NCBI GenBank assembly: GCA_905250125.1
Contig: CAJNOL010000095.1
Span: 124,001-188,000, forward strand
Direction: 5' to 3'
Source of the DNA: Rotaria sordida
Taxonomy: Eukaryota; Rotifera; Eurotatoria; Philodinida; Philodinidae
DNA length: 64,000 bases
In this document: piece by piece, positions 1-12,765 of the stretch
How positions within the stretch are numbered: position 1 is the stretch's first letter
Layout of the letters: every line of letters begins with the position of its first letter
Program-made: the position numbers and the translations under genes
Notes under the pieces: model-generated
The model's input: the letters and a program-made list of their open reading frames with translations, nothing else
What the model was told of the DNA's origin: nothing
Databases searched by the model: none

Positions 1-1304
1 CAAAAGAGATGAGTTGGCTAATCGATAGTTTCTTAAATTTTATTGGATGATCAATAATACTAATATTTTCGATTTATATCTTACATTAGAAAAATTTGCT
101 TTTTACATTAGAGTAACACTAATTCGTGTTAATTCTGGTTAACAAGTAATTAAACATAAATGACACAAAAGAAAATCATCTTTAATAAATTTTTCGATGA
201 TATTATATCTATAAATAGTTCATTACAAAACTATAATAGAACGAACAATATCTCATATGCATATTAAACTCTACAAAGATTTAAAAAAAAATACTCACTT
301 AATATGGAACTTAAGGATTTAATCAGTTAGTCAATAATGAACCAGTTTGCTTTCTATTGCATGCATAAAATAGTGAAGATGTTCTTTATCACTTGACAAA
401 TTTTTCTGGGAAAAGTTAGGATAATAATGCTCTCCTTCATAAACAAGCCGCTATATTGTTTCAGTTTAAATCAAGAAAATATTTGAAACTTTCTCAACAA
501 CAATGAGAAGCAACTGAATAAAACGAATTGTGGGAAAAGTAGTTTTCCATTGCTCTATACTATTTCGATACTCCATACATTGTGAACAGCAAATGACAAA
601 GACCTGCTATATTTAAATGCTCTTTGATAAGAATGCCCAAAATTAAAAAAAAATAGTATTCTCCAAAACTATAATGATTCGGAGTTATTGCTAAAATCAG
701 GACCTGTTACAATGCACGATACATATATATATATATATATGGACCCTTTTGTCTATTACTAGAGACTATTATCCACTTGTATCATGTAATGTTTATGTCA
801 CCATTAGCAATAAATCTTTCCTAGACTTTTCACAAAGTAGTACATGCAAACTGTGTTGAATGTGATGTATCTTTCTTTTTCTACATTCAAACACTCATGC
901 CCATCCTTCCTAGTTGTGGCGTTTTTATTGCGATATTTTTCTATACTCGTTGATACCGTTTGTGAACGAGTGCTAGAAAATCTGATTGATAAATAGAAAA
1001 TTATTTTTCGAATTTAATAGCTATTTAGTAGCGATTGACTATGTAATAATATAAGAAAATAAATGAGGTTCAGTATGATATAATTTATCAGTAATTGATT
1101 AATATCAAATTTACATAATTAAAATGTATTCTAAAAATAATGTTTATTATTTCAAGAATTATAAATCGGTTAACCGAATATTTACTACTATACTATACAG
1201 AGATGAACTGATACTACTCGACTATTCAGAACAAGGTTTCATCCATGATTTTTTGTTTCAAATACGAACGATTATATAAGGGTATTTGTAAAACATGCGA
1301 ACAT
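1..1304. other. intergenic, no gene seen
   Basis: A/T-rich sequence without a convincing exon on either strand. A short TA microsatellite lies at about 720-742. Nothing else stands out. Confidence 0.5.
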
Positions 1305-1552
1305 CCACGAACACCTATATCTTTTGATAGTGTGTAGCCCTACTTGAATTAGATACATGCTCAAAGTTTTAGATTGTTATATGCTCGCGTAAGGAAAATA
1401 GAATCGACCTACTCTTTTAATTATAAGACTTAAAATTGAAAAGGTAGGTCCATGTTATTTTTCTTATACGAGTATATAAAAGGCTGAAATTTAGAGGATG
1501 TATCTAACTCGAGTAGGGCTACACACTATCAAAAGATATGGTTGTTCGTGGA
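1305..1552. repeat. foldback (inverted-repeat) element
   Basis: The left arm, from about 1305 (starting CCACGAAC), is the near-perfect reverse complement of the right arm ending at about 1552. The arms are roughly 110 bp around a short centre near 1420. The stretch reading TTTTGATAGTGTGTAGCCCT in the left arm recurs inverted in the right arm. No coding capacity. It is probably a non-autonomous DNA transposon; the outer limits are approximate. Confidence 0.6.
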
Positions 1553-1942
1553 ATCCATTCAGTGAGATCTATCTACCGATAATATCAGCTGTCGATTTGG
1601 GAATGTTCGTGTATTTTAGAAATACCAATTATATAATATTTTCTTTCGAAATAGGGTCAAAAGTAATGATTTTTGTTGGTCAATATAACAAATGTTCAAG
1701 ATCTAGTTGAGTCATTTCATATCGGAATACTATTGACAATCAAAAAGTAGCCAAACGAAGAAAACAAAAAGGAGTAGAATGTTATAACAACTAGTTTACT
1801 TTTTGGATATCACTGCAACTTATGCAAATATTAATTTTAAAAATGTAATCGTTTTAAAAAGAAATATCTGACTAAGCGCTTGAAAAAAAAAATGTTTATT
1901 TAAGTATTTCTCTTCTAACTAAGTTATATGTAAAGGATTTTT

Positions 1943-2879
1943 TTAAAGAATTTTTTTACCTTTAAAACGACCAGCTTCAAGAGTGTTCTTTGATTCTATT
2001 TCATCATTGATTAATTCATAATAAATATTCGTAACAAATTCAGTATGTAAAATAGTACGAAATAATTTAATAAAATCATTTAATACTGACCAATTTGAAA
2101 TATTTTTAATAATAATATCATCTTGTAATATTGTTGAGAATAAACATAAATCTTCTGTTGTTATTCTTCTATGTGATATTATTATAACTAAAAATGTACC
2201 TATAAGTGAAAAATATGATGATAAATGTAAATGATCATTATTGATTAATTCGAATTTGTCAAGAATATTGTCTTCATCAATTAAACGTAATTATGTACAT
2301 AAATTAATATTATGTAATTTAGTATTTTCTTTAATACAATGATAATGGTCACTAGACGTGCACCAGTTCCAGTAACTGGGTCCCCAGTCGGACTGGGATC
2401 CAGTCCGATTGGTACCCAGTCCTTACTGAGTACCCAGTCACGACTGGGTACTTAGGCATTTTATCTTGACTTCGCTAATCGAACAATATTTTCCTATTTT
2501 CTAATATATTGGGGTGAATTTATTCTAGGAATGCCCCAAATCCAGATCCTATCAAATCCAAACGCTGGATTTAACAGGATTCGCCTAGATTTGGGTTGGA
2601 GTTTGACATGATTTGACTAGATTTAAGTTTGATTTTGGCATGGCTGGACTCCATTTCGTACATCCTTACTAGAATAGAAGAAAATAATACTCGATTAATG
2701 GGATCAAGGTCAGATGACTAGGTACCCAGTCGTGACTGGGTCTCCAGTCAGGACTGGGGACCAGTCGGACTGGGTATCCAATCCGACTGGATGCCCAGTC
2801 CGACTGGTACCAGTTCAACCAGTCACGACTGGGACTGGTGCATGCCTAATAATGGTTATGAATGAAAATTGATAACAAA
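1943..2879 (-). pseudogene. decayed coding exon of an unidentified gene, interrupted by a transposon
   Basis: On the minus strand an acceptor-like AG (plus 2880-2881) opens a coding-looking frame. If the element at 2352-2849 and one target duplication are removed, the frame runs through the junction and on to TAA at 1943-1945. It is broken once by an in-frame TAA at 2291-2293. Below that stop 115 codons are open, with an amino-acid-like composition (SYFSLIGTFLVIIISHRR, then ISNWSVLNDFIKLFRTIL). I do not recognise the family. A possible GT donor occurs at 1956-1957 (AAAG|GTAAAA), so this may not be the last exon. The stop and the insertion together argue for a dead or dying gene copy. Confidence 0.5.
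2352..2849. mobile_element. hAT-like MITE with palindromic subterminal repeats
   Basis: A 498-bp element whose ends read CTAGACGTGCACCAGT and, reverse-complemented, TTAGGCATGCACCAGT. The flanks are near-identical 9-mers, TAATGGTCA (2343-2351) and TAATGGTTA (2850-2858), matching the 8-9 bp target duplication expected of hAT elements. Both ends carry several copies of a short palindrome of the form CCCAGTCNNGACTGGG, possibly transposase-binding sites. The middle has no ORF. It interrupts a coding-looking exon on the minus strand. Confidence 0.7.
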
Positions 2880-2923
2880 CTAAAAAAGTATTTTTTTAAC
2901 AGATTATTATCATTACTAGAATA

Positions 2924-3686
2924 CTGCTCAAAATTATAAAAACAGACAGCTTTTTAGTATTTTTATTTTCATATATTTTTTTTTCTACTTTCAACAATTT
3001 TTGTGTCTAAACATATGCATTGCAATGTAGTCTTTTCGATGGCGCAGTCAGATTTGATCGTTTTGAATTTCAAGTTTGCGTAAATCTAAATTTATTGAAA
3101 ATCGTGCCTTTGAAAAAACATCAGTAAAAAACGCTGATCAAGCTCAGTTTTTTGGCTACTAAAATAAAAATATCGTTGAGCACACTTTTTTCAGACTTGC
3201 ATCTGATAGAAGAAACTTTTTGCTAAAAAATAAAACATTTTCGAGTTGCGATGAACATTTTCTTAGAAAGATAACAACATTTTAAAAACAAAAAACGCTT
3301 TTCGTGTAAAATTTGCCTTAGAAATGTCGACTTTCATGTGTTTTAAACGTAAAAATGTTGTTATCTTTTTAAGAAAATGTTCATCATAACTCAGAAATGT
3401 TTTATTTTGTAGCAAAAAGTCTCTTCTATCTGATTCAAGTCTGGAAAAAGTATGCTCATCTATATTTTTATTTTAGTAGCCAAAAAACTGAGCTTGACCA
3501 TTGTTTTTTATTGATGTTTTTCAGAGACATAATTTTCAATAAACTTCCATTTACGCAAACTTGAAATTTGAAATGACCACATCTGACTGCACCATCGGAG
3601 AGACTACATTAAAATGCATATGTTTAGATACAGAAATTGTTGCAAATGGAAAAAAGTTCTACGTCTGTTCTTATAATTTTGGACAG
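2924..3686. mobile_element. Tc1/mariner-like foldback MITE
   Basis: About 760 bp, flanked by TA on both sides (2922-2923 and 3687-3688). The terminal repeats read CTGCTCAAAATTATAA at the left and CTGTCCAAAATTATAA at the right (reverse complement). The inverted arms extend about 300 bp inward, so the whole element can fold into a hairpin centred near 3310. No transposase ORF. TA target and TIR type suggest the Tc1/mariner superfamily. Confidence 0.65.
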
Positions 3687-3965
3687 TAGTGTATTTATTA
3701 AAGCTAGGTGTCGCAAATAAACAAGATTAAAATAGATTTTTTCTTACTTAAAATGTTTTATTTATTACTTAGTATAAAAATCTTTAACTTTTTTTAAAAA
3801 TAGAAAAAAATAATACGTATTCTCAATGTAACGATAGGATTGGTTTAATATTTATTCAATTGTCATTTTACTAATGTTCTCTGTTCATATAAATTGCACC
3901 ATCAGATGTAATTCTTCATTTATTTCTAACACTCAAATTTTGTGAAAAAACGAAAAGAAAAAACA

Positions 3966-6900
3966 ATGGATGAATCTGGATTTCGAGCTGAATATGCTAA
4001 ATCAGATCGATCAACATGCAAAGGATGTCATTCAACTATAGACAAAGATGCACTTCGACTTGCTATTATGATTCAATCACCAAGTTTTGATGGAAAAGTC
4101 TCACATTTGAATATTATTTTAATAAAAAAATAACAACAATTATTGATTTATTATTTAGATTCCAACATGGTATCATATGGGATGTTTTTTTAGAAAAGTG
4201 AAACCATCTGATGCACAAATAATAAAAGGTTTCGATAATCTTCGTTGGGACGATCAAGAAAAAATTCGTAAAAAAATTGACGGAACATCAAAAGATGAGT
4301 CAAGTAAATAAAATTCAGAAAAAAAGAATAAAATAAAAAAGAAAATTCTTTCTTCTAGAAGATAAATCAGATGAAGCAGAAGGCGATTCGAAAAATTTTA
4401 GTGCTGAATATGCTCGATCAAATCGAAGTACATGTCATGGTTGTAATAGTAAAATTGAAAAAGATCTTGTTCGTTTATCAAGAAAAGTTTCATCAAGTTC
4501 TAATCATTCAGCAACTGATCAATGGTATCATATTGATTGTTTTAAAGAACATAAAGATGAACTTCAATTTAATGGAACTGCTGAAACGTTTGTTATTTAT
4601 TTTAGAATATTTTCTTTCTTTATTTTTCATTTTATTTTTCATTTTATTTATTTTAGATTTTCAGGTTTTAATGATCTTAATAAAGAAGATCAAACTGAAT
4701 TAAAAAAAAAATTTGGTTCATCAACGATTAATCGAAAACGTAAAGGTGATAAAACATTAAGTTCAACAACAAGTGAAAATAATGATGCACCGAAAGCTAA
4801 ACAAGCAAAAACAGAAGATAATAATGGTTTAACACCAGCAGAAGAAGAAAGACATCAAAAAAAAGTATTTTTACTTTTATTTTTTTTCATATTGAGATTT
4901 TATTTTTGTTAAAGGAACAAAGTGAATTACTTTGGAAATATAAAGATGCTTTAAGAAAAGAAGTACCCAATGATGTTTTAAAAGAATTACTTGAACATAA
5001 TCAACAAAAAATTCTTACTGGAGAATCAAATGTAATATTAATTATTTTTATTTTTAATATTTTATTTATTTTACAAAATTTAGTTAATTGAAACAGTTGC
5101 AGATTGTATGGCATTTGGTACATTAGAACATTGTCCTGAATGTGGTGGATTTCTTATTTTTAGGTTTAAAATTTTTCATTTACAAATTTCTTTTTTTCAT
5201 ATTTGTTTCATTTTCGATGTTTTAGTCATTCATGTTATCATTGTACGGGTGATGTTACAGAATGGACCAAATGTACTTATTCAACAAGAACACCAACAAG
5301 AAAACCATTTGATATACCTGATGATATTAAAACAGAATATGATGCTTTGTAACCATTTTTTATTATTATTCAAATTTTAATTCTTTTTCTTTTTTTTGTT
5401 TTGTTTAGTAAATCATATAAATATAAAAAACGTGATCGAATTTTAGCACAAGTTATTGAGAAACAAGTTACAATTACTAAAACACCTGATGTTTCACGAG
5501 TTATTCAAGAGTAAGTTTCGCTTTTCTCTTTATTTATTTATATTGAATTAGAATAGAATTTCAATTTCAGAAAAAAAGAATTTCTATTTTATGTTTTTAA
5601 AGTTTATATTAAGAAAACTTTCTACTTAAGTTTGTCTATCAAAAAAATTCAATTCTAATCATTGAACGTTATTTGGGTTTTTGATCGAAATAAATATAAG
5701 ATAATTATCTCAAAAACTTTTATTAATGAACGATTGATTATGGATTTTTCATATTCCATTGAATTTTTATTTCAATAGTTTAACATCTCTGAAAACTAAC
5801 AATATGCATATGTTCTACTCATTGTTTTATTGAACATTTTTCCCATAAAAATCATTTTGAAACTGCAAAGAAGCAAACTTATAGTTTTCTCAAGACAATG
5901 ACTATAAGCTAGAAGAAACATAGATCTTCGGAAAGATACAAATATCTTCACTTCTTCACTCAACGAATATTGATTCGACCATTAAAGCAAGAAAATTCGA
6001 AGTATATTCATCTATATTAAATCTATGAGACAAACAATATACATGACTAGTGTGAGCCAGCGCATACTGTACGGCTGTTTTCTCCTTTAACGTATGAACT
6101 CAGATGTTTAACTTTTCATCCGATAACAGACATGCAGACACTCAATATTATCTATATAGAAAGATGACCCTACGGTCTCATACTGTTATATCGTACATAT
6201 TTTTATAGTACATGTAGCCTTCGCCCTTATAGCCTTATATCCCTCGTAGCTCTTGTAGTTTTATCCTCTTATTATTTTACCCCTTTCAAGGTCTATGGAT
6301 GGATATCTCATAGAACAGTCCTTGAGGACATATGAGTTCCTCCATAGGATAGCCATTGAGGATCTATGGGCATCCACATAGAGCGACTCTGGAGGAGCTA
6401 TGAGTACTTCCATAGGATAGCCCTTGAGAGCCTATGAGTCTCTATACAGTAGCTCCTGGTGCCTTTCCCTTATAGACTTATTTGGCCTTTAACCTTCGAT
6501 CAGGTACAGAGAAACAGATACACACTGAAGATTATATATATATATAGATAATTACATGATAGTAAACCTTACAGAATCCATTCAGAAATATTAGAACTTC
6601 AAAATAGTTATGAAGATAGATTTACCTAATGAAGACGATTGTTGTTGAGGAATAGAAAATTAAAATAAGAAATTTTTATTGATATGTTTAAGGCGAATAC
6701 GAATAACTGTTTTTATAAATTGATCTATTATTGTTTTTGCATAATTTAATAGTCGTTTAATTTTTTTATGATTATTTAATCTTGATGAAAAGAAGAAATA
6801 ATCTATTTAGACCAACATATGATTCAAGTTTACCACTTTCTGGTTATGTTGTATCATCAGCTGGTCGTTTATCAAGTTCTGTTGCAACTATCCAAAAAGA

Positions 6901-9900
6901 AGTTGAACGATTAGGTGGTACATATTCATCAAAAATTGATGAAAATGTTGGAATTGTTATTAGTTCAAAAGGTAATTTTCATATTGATTTATTTTTATTT
7001 GATATTTGTTTTTTTTTGTTTTTTAATAAAAAAGATGAAATTGAAAAAAAGAGTAAAAAACTTCAAGATGCTCAAAAATTAAATATTCACATTGTCTCAG
7101 AAGAATTTTTAAATGAAATAAAAACTGATCGTCCATCAATAATAATGGAAAAATGTAAAATTTCAACATGGGGAATTTTACCACATATTCGAAAACAAAC
7201 TAAAGCAAATGAAGAAGAAAAACTAAAATCTGGCCAAAAATCATTTACAACAGCATCAAACAAATCTGATTGTAAATTTTTAATAAAACAAATCAAATAG
7301 AAAAAATTCAATTTTATTTTTTTAAGCTCGTGTAAAAAAATCTGTACCAGATAAAGTTCAATTAAAATTAAAAGATGGAATTGCTGTTGATCCTGATTCA
7401 GGTTTTTATATATTTAAAAATATAAGAATCGAAATAAAATTTATTTTATTTTATTTGAATAGGACTTGAAGATACTTGTCATGTTTATAAAGAAACAGAA
7501 ACCGGTGATATATATACTGCTGTTCTTGGTCTTGTTGATATAACACGTGGAACTAATTCTTTTTATAAAATGCAATTACTCGAATCTGATAATGGTCAAA
7601 AATGGTTTGTCTTCAGAGCTTGATAAGTTTTTTTATTTTTCTTATAATAGTATATATATAAATATGTTTTATGTTTTTTTTTTACGGGTCGAACAGGTAC
7701 AGAATTTCGTGGAGATAAAGTTGATGAATATAGTCGACGAAATGATGCAATAAATGCATATCATGCATTATTTCTTGATAAAACAGGTAATAATTGGTTA
7801 GATAGAAAAAATTTTCAAAAATTACCAAATAAACATTATCCACTTGAAATTGATTATGGACAACATGCTGATAATGATAAAATGAAAAAATTACTTGAAA
7901 CAGCTAATTTAAATATTCATTCAAAATTATCTTATTCAGTTCAAGAACTTATTAAAATGATTTTTAATGTTGAAAATATGAAACAAGCTTTATTATCATT
8001 TGATATTGATTTAAATAAAATGCCATTAGGAAAATTATCAAAAAATCAATTAGATAAAGGTTATCAAATTTTAACAGAATTACAAACTTTAATTACTAGT
8101 GGAATTACAACATCAAAAACAGCTATTATTGATGCAAGTAATCGATTTTATACTTGTGAGTATTCATACATAATATTAATCAATTTTTCTGTTTTATTCC
8201 AATTCATTCATTTGTCAAGATTTTTTTTTCTAACAAATAATTATTTTTATGTTTTTTCACATATAATAAGAAAGCTTTTACACAACCATGACAAATTTTA
8301 TCATTAATGAGTTAATCAAATCTAAGACAAATATCATCTCAAGATATTAGTTTTGAAAAAATCGTTAGAAACAATTTATCAATCTATACCATTGTATATT
8401 GATGTTTGTCAAAAGAAAAATTTCTCCTATACCGATATCAATCTATAGTAGAAGTGATGATCGCGAAGAGGGAAATAAACGAAACCCATTATGACTCTAC
8501 TCCCTTTCACAACAGACGACCTTCTAGTGGACCATCTCTTCCCAATTCTACTCAACTCGCAATCGCATTGTCTGCTTATTTTTATTTCATTTTCTGCTGG
8601 TGAAAGATAAATGATGTACCAAAATCCGGTTGCTATCCAAAGTAATCTATAAAAAAATTGACCGAAGTATTAAGAATTTTTGCAGAAAGTGGATCATTTC
8701 ACGAAGAAGAACGTTTTTCTTAATTGCTTGATTTATTCGATGCATTTTGATCGGTCTCTCTTTGAGTTTGCCCAGATTCAAGAAAACGGCCAAAAGCCGA
8801 CGTCTTTACGCTGCCATTTTATAGCTGTTTCAGATTGTTTAAGACGCCATTTCTGACTGCCAAAATAATCACCCTGACTATCGGTATATTTAAAATCACG
8901 TTTTCAAAAATTGATCATTATATGATCACCTTTTCTATATGATAAGAAAATTTTCATAAAAGATTAATCTTAAGGTTCAGTTTTACATATGAAATCGTTC
9001 GCTTTGACAACCAGCCATTCGGTGGGACTAGTATCAAAGGTGTAAGGGGACTTATCCCTCTTCCGACTCAAAAATGTTCACTTTTTTGTGTTGGGTATGT
9101 GGATCTAAATACCCTCTATCTAACGAGTACATTTTAAGAAGGTAAAACCACCTTTCTGTATGCGAAACCTCGAAAAAAACCTCAATTTTATGCTAATAAA
9201 GCCAAAAAGTGCAACGTTTTTTTTCGAAATCAAATTTTCAAAGGAAAAAATGAAATTTTGTCTCGCGCGGTAAAATCGATCGGACTCAAAGTTTTTTAAT
9301 AAGTACCTTGATCAAATAGGGATGTGTCTTTTTTTATCTTTCTTGATAATATTGTTCCTGTGAAATTTGGCAGCCTATGGAAGATTAGCACCATTAGAAA
9401 AAAACACGTTTTTTTGATAGTATCTTCGGTATTTTGCCTCTCCTGAGCCGTAGGAAGAATATTTTTCGAAGAAAAAAAAAGGCACATCCCAATTTGATCC
9501 TAGCTGTCATAAACAAAATTGCAACTTAGAAAGACCTAGTAGAACTTTTTGCGTAGGGAAAAACTACTATCAATTTTTGATCCTTGAGGGTCCTATATCT
9601 CCCTGAAGAAAGGATCTTGGATTTCTGAGTCTATGACACTTTTTGCTCTACCGATCAAGATCTATTTGCCCTGAAAGTTTCATAATTTTTCACTGAACCG
9701 TTCTCGATAAACTTCGGAAAGGAAGAAGATCCTCTTATTTCTAGATCAATCATAGAAGCATTCGAAGCCTTGGTCAGATTCGAATTCGGATATTCACCAT
9801 AAAAACTTTTTCGAGATATTGATAGTCTTTCTACTTTTCAACATTAATTTAAATATAATTTTAGTGATTCCACATGCTTGTGGTTTGGGTTCATTACCAT

Positions 9901-10900
9901 TACTTGATAATGTTGAATTAATAAAAACTAAAACTGAAATGATTGATAATTTACGTGAAATTGAAATAGCTTATTCAATGTTAGATCAATCAAATAATAC
10001 AATAGATAGTAGTGAACATCCAATAGATGTTCATTATAAGAAATTAAAATGTGTAGTTGAACCAGTTGATCATAATTCAGATGAATTTAAACTTATTGAA
10101 CAATATATGATAAATACTCATGCTAAAACTCATGATCAATATACATTAAAATTACGTGAATTATTTAAAACAGCACGTGAAGGAGAATTTGATCGTTTTA
10201 AAAAATTTCAAACACTTGATAATCATCAATTATTATGGCATGGTTCACGAACAACTAATTTTGCTGGTATTATTAGTCAAGGTTTACGTATTGCACCACC
10301 TGAAGCACCTGTCGTAAGTTTTTCTTTTTTTTTTTTTGTTTTTTGATTAATTAATATTTGTTTTTAAAAAAAAACAAAAATATTTAAGACTGGTTATATG
10401 TTTGGTAAAGGTGTTTATTTTGCTGATATGGTTTCAAAAAGTGGTAAGTTTATTTATGATTTATTTAAATTTAATCAATCTAAAAAAAAAAAACGAATAA
10501 TTTAGCAAATTATTGTTTTACATCAAAACAATCTCCTGAAGGATTAATGCTTTTATGTGAAGTTGCACTTGGAAATATGTATGAATGTTATAAAGCAACA
10601 ACATTATCTGCATCAACTTTACCAAAGGGTACTCATTCAACAAAAGGTTGTGGAACAACTATACCAAATCCAAAAGGTTTTAATTTATTATTAAAAAATT
10701 ATCTCTAATAAATAAGTTTTTTTTTTTATTATTAAATAGAATATTATCATACAAATGATGGTGTAGTTATTCCAATGGGTCATGGAATTTCATCAGATAT
10801 TCGACAAACTTCGTTATTGTACAATGAATATATTGTTTATGATACTGATCAAATTAGTATGAAATATCTTTTGCGTGTTGATTTTCAATACAAATATTAA
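3966..10900 (+). CDS. PARP1: poly(ADP-ribose) polymerase 1
   Basis: Nuclear enzyme that senses DNA breaks and builds poly(ADP-ribose) from NAD+. Exons read: 3966-4097, 4159-4303, 4359-4587, 4657-4864, 4915-5031, 5084-5163, 5226-5348, 5409-5510, 6793-6971, 7035-7271, 7327-7401, 7463-7622, 7686-8155, 9865-10313, 10389-10443, 10506-10676, 10740-10900; 1030 residues (human 1014). Domain order: zinc finger 1 (CKGC, about 1-90), zinc finger 2 (CHGC, about 100-190), PADR1/zinc finger 3 (CPEC, CYHC; 240-375), BRCT (385-470), WGR ([10 protein letters not shown]; 545-650), helical regulatory domain, ART catalytic domain. The H-Y-E triad is intact: His878 ([13 protein letters not shown]), Tyr912 (FGKGVYFAD), Glu1007 ([10 protein letters not shown]). 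I preferred ATG at 3966 to a GTG eight codons upstream. All exon phases join cleanly. One junction (7623-7685) is AT-AC. The intron 8156-9864 holds a transposon copy. Confidence 0.95.
6292..6446. repeat. degenerate ~35-bp tandem repeat in a PARP1 intron
   Basis: About four imperfect copies of a unit resembling TTCCATAGGATAGCCCTTGA followed by GGANCTATGAG, inside the 1.28-kb PARP1 intron 5511-6792. The rest of that intron shows nothing I recognise. Confidence 0.5.
7623..7685 (+). other. AT-AC intron of PARP1
   Basis: The coding sequence must join ...TTCAGAGCTTG to GGGTCGAACAGG to give the conserved WGR motif (FRAWGRTGTEF; human FRSWGRVGT). The 63 bp between start ATAAGTTTTT and end TTTTTTTAC. 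No GT-AG pair nearby gives the same protein. The donor looks like a U2-type site with G1 changed to A rather than the U12 consensus ATATCCTT. Confidence 0.75.
9043..9738. mobile_element. decayed copy of the AAGGGGAC-end element in a PARP1 intron
   Basis: This intronic stretch is colinear and clearly similar to the element at 54476-55203. It starts TAAGGGGACTTATCCC, then CTTCCGACTCAAAAATG, and ends near GGAAAGGAAGAAGATCC. The terminal repeats are eroded. It lies in the sense direction inside PARP1 and should be spliced out. Confidence 0.55.
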
Positions 10901-11574
10901 TAAACAATTTATTTTATTTTTCTCTAAGTTCTTTAAATCTAATAAATTCTTTATTTTTTCTTATCGTTTATGTTATGACTAAAAAAAAACAATGCGATTA
11001 TGAAAGAAAATTGATATTTTTCTTTTGACTTATTTTGACTATATTATTTTCTTTATTATGGAACGATTGGTGGGAATTTATCTTTTCAATAAACAATCAA
11101 AATGATTAGTTACTTTGTTTTTTCTTTTTGTGTGTGTTTTACTATCAACATTTCGAAATCAAGATTATTTTATGTCTTTTCATCAATCATATGTACATCC
11201 TTGATTAAGAATAAACTTCAATTAGATCTATTGCCACAGCGAAATCTATTTATTTGATGTATATCACTTAAATCAGCAGTAGAAAAATACAAAAAAGTTT
11301 ATTTGCTTTTTCGGTTCACAATCCTTTTTTCTCACTCAAGATCATTAGCCTATTAATAGAAGATTTTCGACGATTTAACAAACAATAATCTAAGTTGAAA
11401 GGTTTTCATTATCTTTCTAACACAAACATTACCTGAACCAGCCAGAAAGTTCTTGAAACGCTTATTCAAATATAAATAAAAACTAAATGACGTATTATTT
11501 TATTTTGGGTGTATGTACAATTAAAGTATATCATTACATTCAATTAGCATATTGCAAGCATCACTTAGAGTGAG
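10901..11574. other. PARP1 3' flank
   Basis: A candidate AATAAA polyadenylation signal lies at 11088-11093, 188 bp after the PARP1 stop. Otherwise low-complexity A/T-rich sequence. Confidence 0.4.
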
Positions 11575-12765
11575 GCTGACGAAGAAATCACTCGAGGTGC
11601 TAAAAAGCTTTTGAGCTCAAATTTTGTTCACAAGCAGGTGATGTATAAACTAGAAAAGTCCTAGGATGCCTGTAGGATCCCATTTTTACGGTAAAATCAA
11701 AGTTTCGAATTTTAGTCTGAAACCTTACTCACATGAAGATCTCTATTAGACTGGCTTGTCTACAAAGTTTCAGAATTTTTGGGTAAATCATCTCTGAGAT
11801 ATAAATTTTTCAAAATATCCATCGATAACACAATATGCCTATAAAAGCATCTTTATGCTAATATACTCATATTTCAGAAATGATTTCTCCAAAAATTTTG
11901 AAACTTTGTAGATAAGCTAATCTGCTAGAGATCTCCATGTACGCAAAGTTTCAGACCAAAATTCGAAACTTTGATTTTATCGAAAAAATAAGCTCCTACA
12001 GAGGAATTATAGAAAGAACTCGTATCTCACGAGGGAACCTATTCAACTGTCCAATCGCTTTTGAGTTCGAACTCAGTTTGAAAGATAGACCCCAGTGAGG
12101 TATGAAAAGGCCCAAAAGGATAAGTGCCCATAGGCCTTCCGTCCAGAGTTATAGGCATTTTACTAGATTTTTAGCCTATGGCACAGTATATACCAAAAAA
12201 ATCGAATGACAATATTTCGAGCTGAGATTATGTCCAAAGATAGGTCTATGTACCAATAGAATGCCCTGAAAATTTCAGCTCAAAAGAATGTTCCAATCTC
12301 GAGATATTGAACACCCAAAAGCCAAAAAATTCTAGCATCATTCGCGGGATATGCGTGATTTTTGGGAGTTTAATATCCCGAGATTGAAACATTCTTTTGA
12401 GCTGAAATTTTCAGGGCATTCTATTGGTACATAGACCTATCGTTGGACGAAATCTCAGCTCGAAATATTGTCATTCGATTTTTTGGTATATACTGTGCCA
12501 TAGGCTAAAAATCCAGTAAAATGCCTATAACTCTGGACAGAAGGCCTATGGGCACTTATCCTTTTGGGCCTTTTCATACCTCACTGGGGTCTATCTTTCA
12601 CACTGAGTTCGAACTCAAAAGCGATTGGACAGTTGAAAAGGTTCCCTCGTCAGCCAGATCGTAACTTGCGCCAATATTATCTTAGGGAACTTTCTAGTCT
12701 ATACACCGCCTACTTTGAGTTCAAAAGCTTTTTAGCATCTCAGGAGGTTACCTTGTGAGGCCTAG
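11575..12765. mobile_element. nested palindromic foldback element
   Basis: Three layers of inverted repeat. Outer arms: GTGCTAAAAAGCTTTTGAG (from about 11598) against its counterpart near 12720-12740. Inside are two separate hairpins: one at about 11689-11982, the other at about 12045-12640 with arms of nearly 300 bp that are almost identical, centred near 12340. No transposase ORF. The inner arm motif AAAAGAATGTTCC...CGAGATATTGAA recurs in the element at 58671-59240, so these are one family. Outer limits are approximate. Confidence 0.65.
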
